Source of the DNA: B120-G9 sp034659895
Lineage (GTDB): Bacteria > Zixibacteria > MSB-5A5 > GN15 > FEB-12
Direction of reading: 5' to 3'
NCBI GenBank assembly: GCA_034659895.1
Contig: JAYEIF010000224.1
Location: forward strand, 1-8,187
Length of the DNA: 8,187 nucleotides
A program made the position numbers and the translations under genes. Positions 1 through 5,247 of the stretch are shown here, one piece after another (the stretch's first letter is position 1; every line of letters starts with the position of its first letter). The notes beneath the pieces are model-generated. The model was not told the DNA's origin. It worked only from the letters and a program-made list of their open reading frames with translations, and ran no database searches.

Positions 1-349
1 TATTGTAAACAGTCGTTCCCGGTAGCTCTATCACGGCCGGACGAAGGAAAACATCATGAATCATAGCAGAATCAGAAATAGTGATCTCGATAGTTTCAGC
101 ATAGTGAGTAATATGGCTGAATTTGATGCTATACTTCCCCTGCTCCAAGCGAAGACGGTACTGGCCATCATCGTTAGACAGCATTGATTGTCCAGTACCC
201 TGAATACGGATTGTCGTCAGTGGAACAGGTTTTTTTGTTTCATTGTCAATAACCGTACCGTGAAGAACAGTGGCAAAAGAAGGTTGAGCTAAAATAACAG
301 CAAGAAGTAATGCGAGCATGGCAAAGATACGGCCTTTTCCCAAAAGCAT
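1..349 (-). CDS. Exported protein with carboxypeptidase-regulatory-like domain, 5' part only
   Basis: The frame is open from an ATG at 349 down to the window edge, giving 116 residues with no stop, so the gene continues to the left. Residues 1-26 look like a Sec signal peptide: Lys5 and Arg7, a hydrophobic core at about 8-21, then a likely cleavage site after PSFA (Ala26). Residues about 29-92 match the carboxypeptidase-regulatory-like (CarboxypepD_reg / DUF4480-type) beta-sandwich: a G-T-V-I-D opening, K-P-V-P-L, then S-N-D-D-G-Q-Y and Q-G-K-Y. This domain often sits before a TonB-dependent receptor plug and barrel, or in other surface proteins, of Bacteroidota-like bacteria. The missing C-terminal part decides which, so no specific function is assigned. 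A GGAG at 359-362 lies 9 bases before the ATG and supports this start; Met11 is a weaker alternative. It is transcribed away from the atp cluster and has no evident functional link to it. Confidence 0.8.
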   Translation of the reverse strand, partial: MLLGKGRIFAMLALLLAVILAQPSFATVLHGTVIDNETKKPVPLTTIRIQGTGQSMLSNDDGQYRLRLEQGKYSIKFSHITHYAETIEITISDSAMIHDVFLRPAVIELPGTTVYN

Positions 350-462
350 ATTGTAACACTCCGGCCTTGGATTAATTTATTTCTTAATAGTGTAAGTCAA
401 GAAATATATCCATATAAGTAATGTCAAGACGTGAAATCGATTGCCTTGTACTGATTTTACAG

Positions 463-475
463 ATGTATTATACAT
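463..475. repeat. Short palindrome ATGTAT-T-ATACAT
   Basis: Two perfect 6-base arms flank a single central T, about 104 bases before the atpZ start and 114 bases before the divergent start. It overlaps -10-like hexamers (TATTAT 466-471, TATACA 469-474) that have only poor -35 partners upstream (TTGTAC 446-451, 17 bases before TATACA). It could be a regulator half-site pair, part of a promoter, or chance in AT-rich DNA. Confidence 0.3.
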
Positions 476-522
476 ACAGCACAATTTCGCTCATTTTTTA
501 TGGAATTTGTAAAAACAAAAAC

Positions 523-551
523 TTGACATAAATGCGAACGTCGATGCTTCT
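523..551 (+). promoter_or_regulatory. Candidate promoter of the atp cluster (-35 TTGACA)
   Basis: TTGACA at 523-528 matches the sigma-70 type -35 consensus exactly and is preceded by an A-rich stretch at 511-521 that could act as an UP element. The -10 is the weak point: 17 bases on, the hexamer at 546-551 is GCTTCT, a poor match, and no better hexamer appears at 16-19 bases. It lies 50 bases before the atpZ ATG, a sensible distance. The -35 is seen directly; the promoter call is inference. Confidence 0.3.
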
Positions 552-567
552 TGAAGACAAATTTTAC

Positions 568-573
568 GGAAGG
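568..573 (+). promoter_or_regulatory. Ribosome binding site of atpZ
   Basis: GGAAGG ends 5 bases before the ATG at 579 and fixes this start. The site lies in the loop between an inverted repeat, TTGAAG (551-556) and CTTCAA (574-579), whose second arm includes the A of the start codon. Confidence 0.7.
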
Positions 574-578
574 CTTCA

Positions 579-851
579 ATGAGTATATTGGGCCGACATT
601 CTAAGAATGATAGAGATTTTCGGCAGATTAGTTTGCTGACGACTGTCCCGGCTATATTGCTGGCGGCACCATTAATAGGATATTTTATAGGTTGGTGGTT
701 AGACGGAAAGTTGAAAACAGAACCGTATATGGTTACAGCCGGTGTGTTGCTTGGCTTTGTTGCAGCGGGTTTTGAAATATATCACCTTGTGAAGAAATCA
801 GCCGAAATTGATAAAGAAAAAGAAAATGATAAAAAACACACTGGATCTTGA
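579..851 (+). CDS. atpZ: AtpZ-type F-ATPase accessory membrane protein (ATPase gene 1 family)
   Basis: A 90-residue protein with two predicted membrane helices (about 18-41 and 51-71), a polar N-terminus rich in R, D and K, and a highly charged Lys/Glu/Asp tail from about 72. The stretch G-Y-F-I-G-W-W-L-D-G-K at 34-44, then T-E-P-Y and G-V-L-L-G-F-V-A-A-G-F-E, matches the ATPase_gene1/AtpZ family (PF09527), whose members usually open bacterial atp operons just before atpI. In Bacillus, AtpZ with AtpI has been linked to Mg2+/Ca2+ supply and ATP synthase function; the exact role is unsettled. It is the first gene of the cluster, and its 3' end overlaps atpI by 26 bases, suggesting translational coupling. 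The related AtpQ of N-type Na+ ATPases is less likely, because the cluster here has the ordinary F-type gene set and order. Confidence 0.85.
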   Translation: MSILGRHSKNDRDFRQISLLTTVPAILLAAPLIGYFIGWWLDGKLKTEPYMVTAGVLLGFVAAGFEIYHLVKKSAEIDKEKENDKKHTGS

Positions 852-1233
852 TTTCATTTCCCGAACTCTCCGAACTACTGGTATTGTGTTGCTGATTTTA
901 CTGCCATTCGGGCTTTACTATCTTGATTTCTATCCTTCATTAGCAATTCTTTCAGGAGCAATATGGTCAATAATCAATGTTATTTTCTTAAGGTCTTTGG
1001 TAATAACTGTTATCCAACCTGACGATATTGATAAATGGAGAGCGTTGGGGTTTGCTTTTATAAAATTCCCTCTCCTATATTTTTCAGGCTATTGTTTGCT
1101 GAAAGTTTCACAGTTTGAACCATGGCATTTATTGGTGGGATTTAGTATTCCTTTGGTTATTATGATACTTAAAGCTGTTGGCAGAGCATTACTCGGGTTG
1201 GATGACAGTGGGAAACTGAAAGAACTACATTGA
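826..1233 (+). CDS. atpI: F-ATPase subunit I (AtpI-type membrane protein)
   Basis: 135 residues from the ATG at 826. An in-frame TTG at 808 would add six residues, mostly lysine (M-I-K-K-K-K), and is less likely. Four hydrophobic segments (about 16-35, 39-58, 75-94, 99-117) give the four-helix layout of the ATP synthase I family. A glycine plus small-residue patch and Asn (S-G-A-I-W-S-I-I-N at 43-51) fits the family. AtpI acts in the membrane as a chaperone or stabiliser of c-ring assembly in several bacteria and is often dispensable. Sequence conservation in this family is low, so the call rests on topology, size and position between atpZ and atpB. It overlaps the end of atpZ by 26 bases, and its TGA shares one base with the ATG of atpB (TGATG at 1231-1235). 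No strong ribosome binding site is visible; a purine-rich AAAGAAAAAGAAA precedes the start. Confidence 0.82.
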   Translation: MIKNTLDLDFISRTLRTTGIVLLILLPFGLYYLDFYPSLAILSGAIWSIINVIFLRSLVITVIQPDDIDKWRALGFAFIKFPLLYFSGYCLLKVSQFEPWHLLVGFSIPLVIMILKAVGRALLGLDDSGKLKELH

Positions 1234-2084
1234 TGGTAGCATGTTATCTACAAACCCTATGTTTAGGAGTCGTCAAGTGGGCACCATCACTGTTGGCTGT
1301 TGCCACAGGTGAGGGTGAAAACGGCGGCGAACATAGCGGAGGCCACGAGGGTCCGCCACATCTTCCAAATTTGATTGGTCTAATTACTGGTGGTCACGGT
1401 TGGGCGGCAGAATGGGTAAACATTATTTTTGCCTTTTCGGTGTCCGTATTTTTCATAATTGTGGCTGGTCGCGTTTATGCAAACCGCAAACTGATTCCAG
1501 GACCATTTCAGAACGCAATTGAGATGCTGGTTGAGGGAATGTATAATTTCCTTCGCTCAGTTCTTGGCAAGGATGCCAGAAAATATACTCCATTTCTTGG
1601 AACTCTCTTCTTCTACATTCTGACCATGAACTTTTTAGGTATGATTCCCTTCGGACATTCACCGTCAACGAGTATTAATATCACCGCCTCAATGGCTATT
1701 TGCGTTTTTATCTATGCGCAGTATACTGGCATTTCACGCCTTGGAATTGTTGGTTATATCGATCATCTTGCCGGTCAGCCGCGGAATGTGATTAGTTGGT
1801 GTTTGGTGCCTTTGTTGTTCCCTATGCACATCATTGGTGAATTGGCAAAACCATTCAGCCTTGCTTTGCGTTTATTTGGCAATATTACCGGTGAAGATGT
1901 GTTGATTGCGGCTTTTGTCGCACTTGGATTATCGGCGTTAGGATTCATTGGATCTCCTATCGGTTTGCCGTTTAACATTCCTTTCATTTTTCTGGGCATT
2001 CTTCTGTCAACAATTCAAGCATTGGTTTTTACCTTGTTGTCAACTGTCTACATTTTGATGATGTTGCCGAATGAGGATCACTAA
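1233..2084 (+). CDS. atpB: F-ATPase Fo subunit a
   Basis: 283 residues from the ATG at 1233, which overlaps the atpI stop as TGATG; a TTG at 1230 would add one residue. Subunit a forms the two proton half-channels next to the c-ring. The essential Arg is R213 in S-L-A-L-R-L-F-G-N (E. coli R210 equivalent). E203 (in I-I-G-E-L-A-K-P), E221 (in G-N-I-T-G-E-D) and Q262 (in T-I-Q-A-L-V-F, E. coli Q252 equivalent) fit the family. Hydrophobic helices lie near 60-80, 120-140, 146-166, 187-205, 208-240 and 249-278. The first 26 or so residues form an additional hydrophobic stretch with a possible cleavage site near A-V-A, followed by a Gly/His/Glu-rich stretch to about 45. This extension is absent from E. 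coli subunit a. Followed by atpE after 67 bases. Confidence 0.96.
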   Translation: MVACYLQTLCLGVVKWAPSLLAVATGEGENGGEHSGGHEGPPHLPNLIGLITGGHGWAAEWVNIIFAFSVSVFFIIVAGRVYANRKLIPGPFQNAIEMLVEGMYNFLRSVLGKDARKYTPFLGTLFFYILTMNFLGMIPFGHSPSTSINITASMAICVFIYAQYTGISRLGIVGYIDHLAGQPRNVISWCLVPLLFPMHIIGELAKPFSLALRLFGNITGEDVLIAAFVALGLSALGFIGSPIGLPFNIPFIFLGILLSTIQALVFTLLSTVYILMMLPNEDH

Positions 2085-2141
2085 TGGGAATTATTTTACA
2101 TTTGAAAATACACAAGAAACAATCATATTAACTGATTTTAT

Positions 2142-2146
2142 GGAGG
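2142..2146 (+). promoter_or_regulatory. Ribosome binding site that sets the atpE start
   Basis: GGAGG, a perfect Shine-Dalgarno core, lies 5 bases before the ATG at 2152 and only 2 before the ATG at 2149. It overlaps the in-frame ATG at 2140, ruling that one out. A strong site fits the need for many copies of subunit c per complex. Confidence 0.8.
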
Positions 2147-2151
2147 AAATG

Positions 2152-2385
2152 ATGGATTTTCAATCGATGTTATCACTGAGCTTACCGATAGGTGTCGGCA
2201 TAGCGGCTATCGGTTCCGGAGTCGGTCTGGGACGTGCGGTCGGTTCTGCAATGGAAGCAATTGGTCGTCAGCCGGAAGCCTCGGGCAAAATTCAGACTGC
2301 AATGATTATCGGAGCCGCTCTGATAGAAGCTCTGACGATTTATGCACTGGTGGTTTTCTTTATTCTTCAGGGCAAAATTGGCTAA
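2152..2385 (+). CDS. atpE: F-ATPase Fo subunit c (c-ring proteolipid)
   Basis: 77 residues from the ATG at 2152, the usual length for subunit c. The reading frame is open back to 2071 inside atpB, but starts there would add about 27 non-family residues. Helix 1 (about 8-36) carries the alternating glycines G-S-G-V-G-L-G (21-27); the polar loop R-Q-P-E is at 39-42; helix 2 (about 46-72) carries the ion-binding carboxylate E59 in L-I-E-A-L-T-I-Y. The E-A-L-T-I-Y pattern is that of chloroplast and cyanobacterial proton-binding c subunits. The Gln of helix 1 and the Ser after the Glu that bind Na+ in Ilyobacter-type rings are Leu26 and Ala60 here, so H+ coupling is expected. The ring size cannot be read from sequence. 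A strong ribosome binding site precedes it and a perfect hairpin follows the stop. Confidence 0.95.
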   Translation: MDFQSMLSLSLPIGVGIAAIGSGVGLGRAVGSAMEAIGRQPEASGKIQTAMIIGAALIEALTIYALVVFFILQGKIG

Positions 2386-2408
2386 GAGCCTGTCCCTGTT
2401 TTCACTAC

Positions 2409-2433
2409 GTAGATTCGTGGTTGACGAATCTAC
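2409..2433 (+). other. Perfect 10-bp hairpin between atpE and atpF
   Basis: GTAGATTCGT (2409-2418) and ACGAATCTAC (2424-2433) are exact inverted copies around the 5-base loop GGTTG. The hairpin lies 23 bases after the atpE stop and 18 bases before the atpF start. No run of T follows, so an intrinsic terminator is unlikely. It overlaps the 8-base palindrome CTACGTAG (2405-2412). A role in protecting the 3' end of atpE mRNA, or as a processing site that sets the c to b ratio, is a plausible inference. Confidence 0.6.
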
Positions 2434-2451
2434 ACAAAGTATGGTGGACTA

Positions 2452-2934
2452 ATGGACTTACAATGGCAACAACTACTGACGCACATAGTAGGTTTCCTTA
2501 TAACTGTGTGGATTCTCAAGCGATTTGCTTGGGGTCCATTGTTAGATATTCTGGAAGAACGGCGTCAGAAAATCACTGGCGAATTCCAGAATATCGAGGA
2601 TAAGAAAGCCGAAGTTGATAAGCTCAAGGATGATTACGAGTCCAAGTTAAAGAATATTGAAAATGAGCGACGGGCTAAACTTGTCGAAGCGGTTGATGAA
2701 GGGAAGAAAATCGCTGCGAAGATCGAGGCGGATGCCCGTACGAAAACACATGAGATTGAGGAAAAAAGCAAAGCGGACCTGGAGAGGAATATCGCCAAAG
2801 CGAAAGTTCAGCTGAAGGATGAGATGATTACTATTACGATGGCGGCTGCCGAGAAGATTCTCGATGAGAAACTCGACCACGAAAAGGATAAAGAGCTCAT
2901 CGGCCGCTTCATTGAAAATGTTGAGAAAGCTTAA
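2452..2934 (+). CDS. atpF: F-ATPase Fo subunit b (peripheral stalk)
   Basis: 160 residues, close to the usual length of about 156-170. One N-terminal membrane helix (about 5-25, L-L-T-H-I-V-G-F-L-I-T-V-W-I-L) is followed by F-A-W-G-P-L and then a long charged, Ala/Glu/Lys-rich coiled coil (about 30-140) with no proline from 30 on. The C-terminal A-A-A-E-K-I-L-D-E-K-L region (131-141) and R-F-I-E are typical of the part that contacts delta and F1. Subunit b dimerises and, with delta, keeps the alpha3beta3 head from turning. Only one b gene is present, so a b2 homodimer is expected rather than the b/b' pair of cyanobacteria and many alphaproteobacteria. GGTGG at 2443-2447 lies 4 bases before the ATG. 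The gene ends 9 bases before atpH. Confidence 0.95.
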   Translation: MDLQWQQLLTHIVGFLITVWILKRFAWGPLLDILEERRQKITGEFQNIEDKKAEVDKLKDDYESKLKNIENERRAKLVEAVDEGKKIAAKIEADARTKTHEIEEKSKADLERNIAKAKVQLKDEMITITMAAAEKILDEKLDHEKDKELIGRFIENVEKA

Positions 2935-2943
2935 AGTATATCT

Positions 2944-3492
2944 ATGTTAGTACAGGAAGTTGCACGCAAGTATGCTCAAGCTTTGTTTATGGCTGTCAAA
3001 GAAAAAGGGCTTATTGACACCGCTCGTGAGCAGCTCGATGAATTGATGGAATTCATCGAGAAGGATAATACCCTGTTGAACTTTCTCAATGCGCCTTATG
3101 TATCTGATGAAACTAAACTAACTCTGATGCGCAATGTCTTTGAAGGCCGCCTTGAACAACTGTTAGTCGAGTTTTTGATTGTCTTGATAGAGAAGAATCG
3201 CATGGTCTATCTCGCTGAGATTGTCGATGATTTTGTCCGCCTTGTTGAAGCTGAGAAAGGTATTGCCCGAACTACGGTAATTACAACTGAACCATTGGAT
3301 AACAATCAACGCCGGGATCTAATCTCCCGTTTGACTGCCAAGACTGATATGACTATTCAGCTTGAAGAGAAGGTCGATCCAAATATTCTTGGCGGTATGA
3401 TTGTGGTCTTTTATGACGAAATTATCGATGGCTCTGTACGTTACGGACTGGATATGATGGAGAAGCAATTGACCAAGGTTAAGGTGGTTTAG
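2944..3492 (+). CDS. atpH: F-ATPase F1 subunit delta
   Basis: 182 residues, normal for the delta/OSCP family. The N-terminal helical domain opens with V-A-R-K-Y-A-Q-A-L-F (6-15) and includes L-I-E-K-N-R-M (81-87), both family hallmarks. The C-terminal domain has D-P-N-I-L-G-G-M-I-V (145-154) and I-D-G-S-V-R-Y-G-L (161-169). Delta sits on top of F1, bound to the N-termini of alpha, and joins it to the b dimer. The gene starts 9 bases after atpF; no clear ribosome binding site is visible in that gap, so translation may be coupled to atpF. It is the last gene before the gap that precedes atpA. Confidence 0.94.
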   Translation: MLVQEVARKYAQALFMAVKEKGLIDTAREQLDELMEFIEKDNTLLNFLNAPYVSDETKLTLMRNVFEGRLEQLLVEFLIVLIEKNRMVYLAEIVDDFVRLVEAEKGIARTTVITTEPLDNNQRRDLISRLTAKTDMTIQLEEKVDPNILGGMIVVFYDEIIDGSVRYGLDMMEKQLTKVKVV

Positions 3493-3678
3493 CTCTGTTC
3501 GCATAAATAGCGGCGTTCAGCTTAACTTTAAGGATAGTTCGTCGCGGATATTTTAGCCGATTTGTGTATGATCGGTGAAGGAGTAATGTCGATTTTAGCG
3601 TTATCGGTTCTTTGATAAGAATAGTAAATGTGTCTTGATTTTGGAATAGAAATTTGATGTAAATACAGGAGTTCTGTG
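3493..3678 (+). promoter_or_regulatory. Gene-free gap between atpH and atpA
   Basis: These 186 bases form the largest gap within the cluster; the other gene junctions are overlaps or gaps of about 9-67 bases. The only frames are tiny, such as a 15-codon one at 3568-3615. No strong terminator is visible; CCGAT (3557-3561) and ATCGG (3571-3575) could form a weak 5-bp hairpin. The right half is AT-rich and contains TTGATA (3612-3617) and TTGATT (3635-3640). The latter is followed 17 bases later by TGTAAA (3658-3663), but a start there would leave a leader too short to be convincing. It could hold an internal promoter or an mRNA processing site for the F1 genes. Confidence 0.35.
3667..3671 (+). 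promoter_or_regulatory. Ribosome binding site that sets the atpA start
   Basis: AGGAG lies 7 bases before the ATG at 3679 and 4 before the in-frame GTG at 3676. The spacing and the usual preference for ATG favour 3679. Confidence 0.7.
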
Positions 3679-5196
3679 ATGGGTCTTAACCCTGAAGAAA
3701 TATCATTAGTAATAAAAAAAGAGTTGGAGAAGTATGAAACCAAGCTCGAGATGGAATCTGTCGGGACGGTACTTCAAGTTGGCGATGGTATCGCACGTAT
3801 TTGGGGTCTCGAGGATGTTCAGATGTCCGAGCTTATCCAATTCCCAGGCGATATCATAGGCTTGGTTCTCAATCTCGAAGAAGATAATGTTGGTGCGGCA
3901 ATTTTTGGCTCTGACACTAATATCAAAGAGGGTGATACTGTTCGACGCACTGGTAAAGTTGCATCAGTGCCGGTTGGTGAAGCTCTCCTTGGTCGGGTAG
4001 TCAATCCGCTCGGTCAGCCGCTCGACGGCAAAGGTCCGATAGTAACCGACAAGTATCGAGTTATCGAAGGTCGGGCGCCTGGTGTTGTCGAGCGTCAGCC
4101 AGTAAAAGAACCGCTGCAGACCGGCCTTAAGGCTATTGATTCAATGATACCAATTGGGCGCGGCCAACGTGAATTGATTATTGGCGATCGGCAAACTGGA
4201 AAAACAGCGCTGGTATTAGATACGATTATTAACCAGAAGAACACTAATGTTGTTTGTATCTATGTTGCTATCGGTCAGAAGTCATCAACTGTGGCGCAGG
4301 TAGTTGAAACTCTGCGCAAAAACGGAGCAATGGAATATACAACGGTAATCTCAGCAAGCGCAAATGATCCGGCACCATTGCAGTATATTGCCCCGTATGC
4401 AGGTTGTGCAATGGGTGAAGAATTTATGTACAATGGAGGGCATGCTCTTTGTATCTATGATGACCTGTCAAAACAAGCGCAGTCATACCGTCAGTTGTCT
4501 CTATTATTGAGGCGTCCGCCCGGGCGTGAAGCCTACCCGGGAGATATTTTCTATTGCCACTCTCGTCTTCTGGAACGAGCCGCCAAGATCAAAGATGAAA
4601 ATGGCGGAGGAACATTGACAGCTTTGCCTATTATAGAAACACAAGCAGGTGATGTTTCAGCCTATATTCCAACAAACGTGATTTCAATTACCGATGGTCA
4701 GATATTCCTCGAGTCTGATTTGTTCTTTTCCGGCATTCGACCGGCAATCAATGTTGGTATCTCTGTCTCACGAGTAGGCGGTAACGCTCAGACAAAGATG
4801 ATGAAAGCCAAAAATGTGGCTGGTCGTTTGAAACTTGATCTTGCTCAATTTCGAGAACTGGAAGCATTTACCCAATTCGGTTCTGATTTGGATGAGGCAA
4901 CACTTAAACAACTCAACCGTGGCCAGAAAATGGTAGAGCTTCTCAAACAAGGACAGTATAAACCAATGCCGATAGCCTTGCAGGTAATGATTATTTGGGC
5001 AGGTTCTAATAGTTATCTCGATGATGTTCCAACGGATGCTATTTCTCTGTTTGAGGAAAAGTTTCTGGCATATTGTAACAAGAACTATCCGGATATCGAA
5101 CACTGGCTCAACGAAGAGAAGAAGCTCACGGAAAAAACTGAAGGTGAATTAACTAAGGCAGTCAAAGATTTCAAGGAGCAATTCAAGGCGGAATAG
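3679..5196 (+). CDS. atpA: F-ATPase F1 subunit alpha
   Basis: 505 residues from the ATG at 3679, the usual length. Alpha forms the non-catalytic nucleotide sites of the alpha3beta3 head. The N-terminus N-P-E-E-I-S (4-9), which leads into the delta-binding helix, and the beta-barrel (about 25-95) are standard. The P-loop G-D-R-Q-T-G-K-T is at 169-176, D-D-L-S-K-Q-A at 261-267, and V-I-S-I-T-D-G-Q-I at 334-342. R365 in V-S-R-V-G-G-N-A-Q-T-K is the arginine finger that reaches into the beta catalytic site (E. coli R376 equivalent). The C-terminal helical domain is complete. One mild oddity is Cys293 in F-Y-C-H-S-R-L-L-E-R, where most homologues I know have Leu. An AGGAG supports the start. The gene follows a 186-base gap and is followed by atpG after 51 bases. 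Confidence 0.97.
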   Translation: MGLNPEEISLVIKKELEKYETKLEMESVGTVLQVGDGIARIWGLEDVQMSELIQFPGDIIGLVLNLEEDNVGAAIFGSDTNIKEGDTVRRTGKVASVPVGEALLGRVVNPLGQPLDGKGPIVTDKYRVIEGRAPGVVERQPVKEPLQTGLKAIDSMIPIGRGQRELIIGDRQTGKTALVLDTIINQKNTNVVCIYVAIGQKSSTVAQVVETLRKNGAMEYTTVISASANDPAPLQYIAPYAGCAMGEEFMYNGGHALCIYDDLSKQAQSYRQLSLLLRRPPGREAYPGDIFYCHSRLLERAAKIKDENGGGTLTALPIIETQAGDVSAYIPTNVISITDGQIFLESDLFFSGIRPAINVGISVSRVGGNAQTKMMKAKNVAGRLKLDLAQFRELEAFTQFGSDLDEATLKQLNRGQKMVELLKQGQYKPMPIALQVMIIWAGSNSYLDDVPTDAISLFEEKFLAYCNKNYPDIEHWLNEEKKLTEKTEGELTKAVKDFKEQFKAE

Positions 5197-5247
5197 CTCA
5201 TATTTTATAGTAATCTGAAGCTGTAAACAATGGATTAGGCAATATCA

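Larger units (their letters stand above)
350..578. promoter_or_regulatory. Divergent intergenic region between the exported-protein gene and atpZ
   Basis: These 229 bases separate two diverging genes and should hold promoters for both. The region is AT-rich with several T and A runs (for example 494-499 and 511-520). On the + strand a perfect TTGACA lies at 523-528. On the minus strand TTGACT (400-395) is followed after 18 bases by ATTAAT (376-371), a weak promoter candidate that would give a very short leader. A second minus-strand TTGACA lies at 427-422, without a good -10 at normal spacing. A short palindrome sits at 463-475. No open reading frame of note was found. Promoter function is inferred from position; none of the candidates is a full consensus match. 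Confidence 0.5.

Noticed and set aside
808..825. TTG start for atpI six codons upstream
   Set aside because: It adds only a lysine-rich tail over atpZ codons and has no better ribosome binding site than the ATG at 826.
579..1233. AtpQ/AtpR of an N-type Na+ ATPase operon
   Set aside because: The N-type layout places beta and epsilon first and encodes Na+-type c subunits; here the order is the ordinary F-type and the c subunit lacks the Na+ ligands.
2071..2151. Longer form of subunit c starting inside the end of atpB
   Set aside because: The added residues do not resemble the family, the strong GGAGG sits just before 2152, and the 77-residue form has the normal length.
2409..2433. Intrinsic terminator between atpE and atpF
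   Set aside because: The stem is perfect, but it is not GC-rich and no T run follows; termination here would cut off essential downstream genes.
2421..2603. 60-codon + strand frame overlapping the start of atpF
   Set aside because: It lies out of frame inside a clear atpF, has no ribosome binding site of its own and resembles no family I know.
3568..3615. 15-codon frame in the gap before atpA, with AAGGAG near an inner ATG at 3586
   Set aside because: Too short to support; the AAGGAG lies only 2 bases from the inner ATG and no homologue is known to me.
4768..5103. 111-codon minus-strand frame opposite atpA
   Set aside because: Shadow of the conserved alpha C-terminal region.
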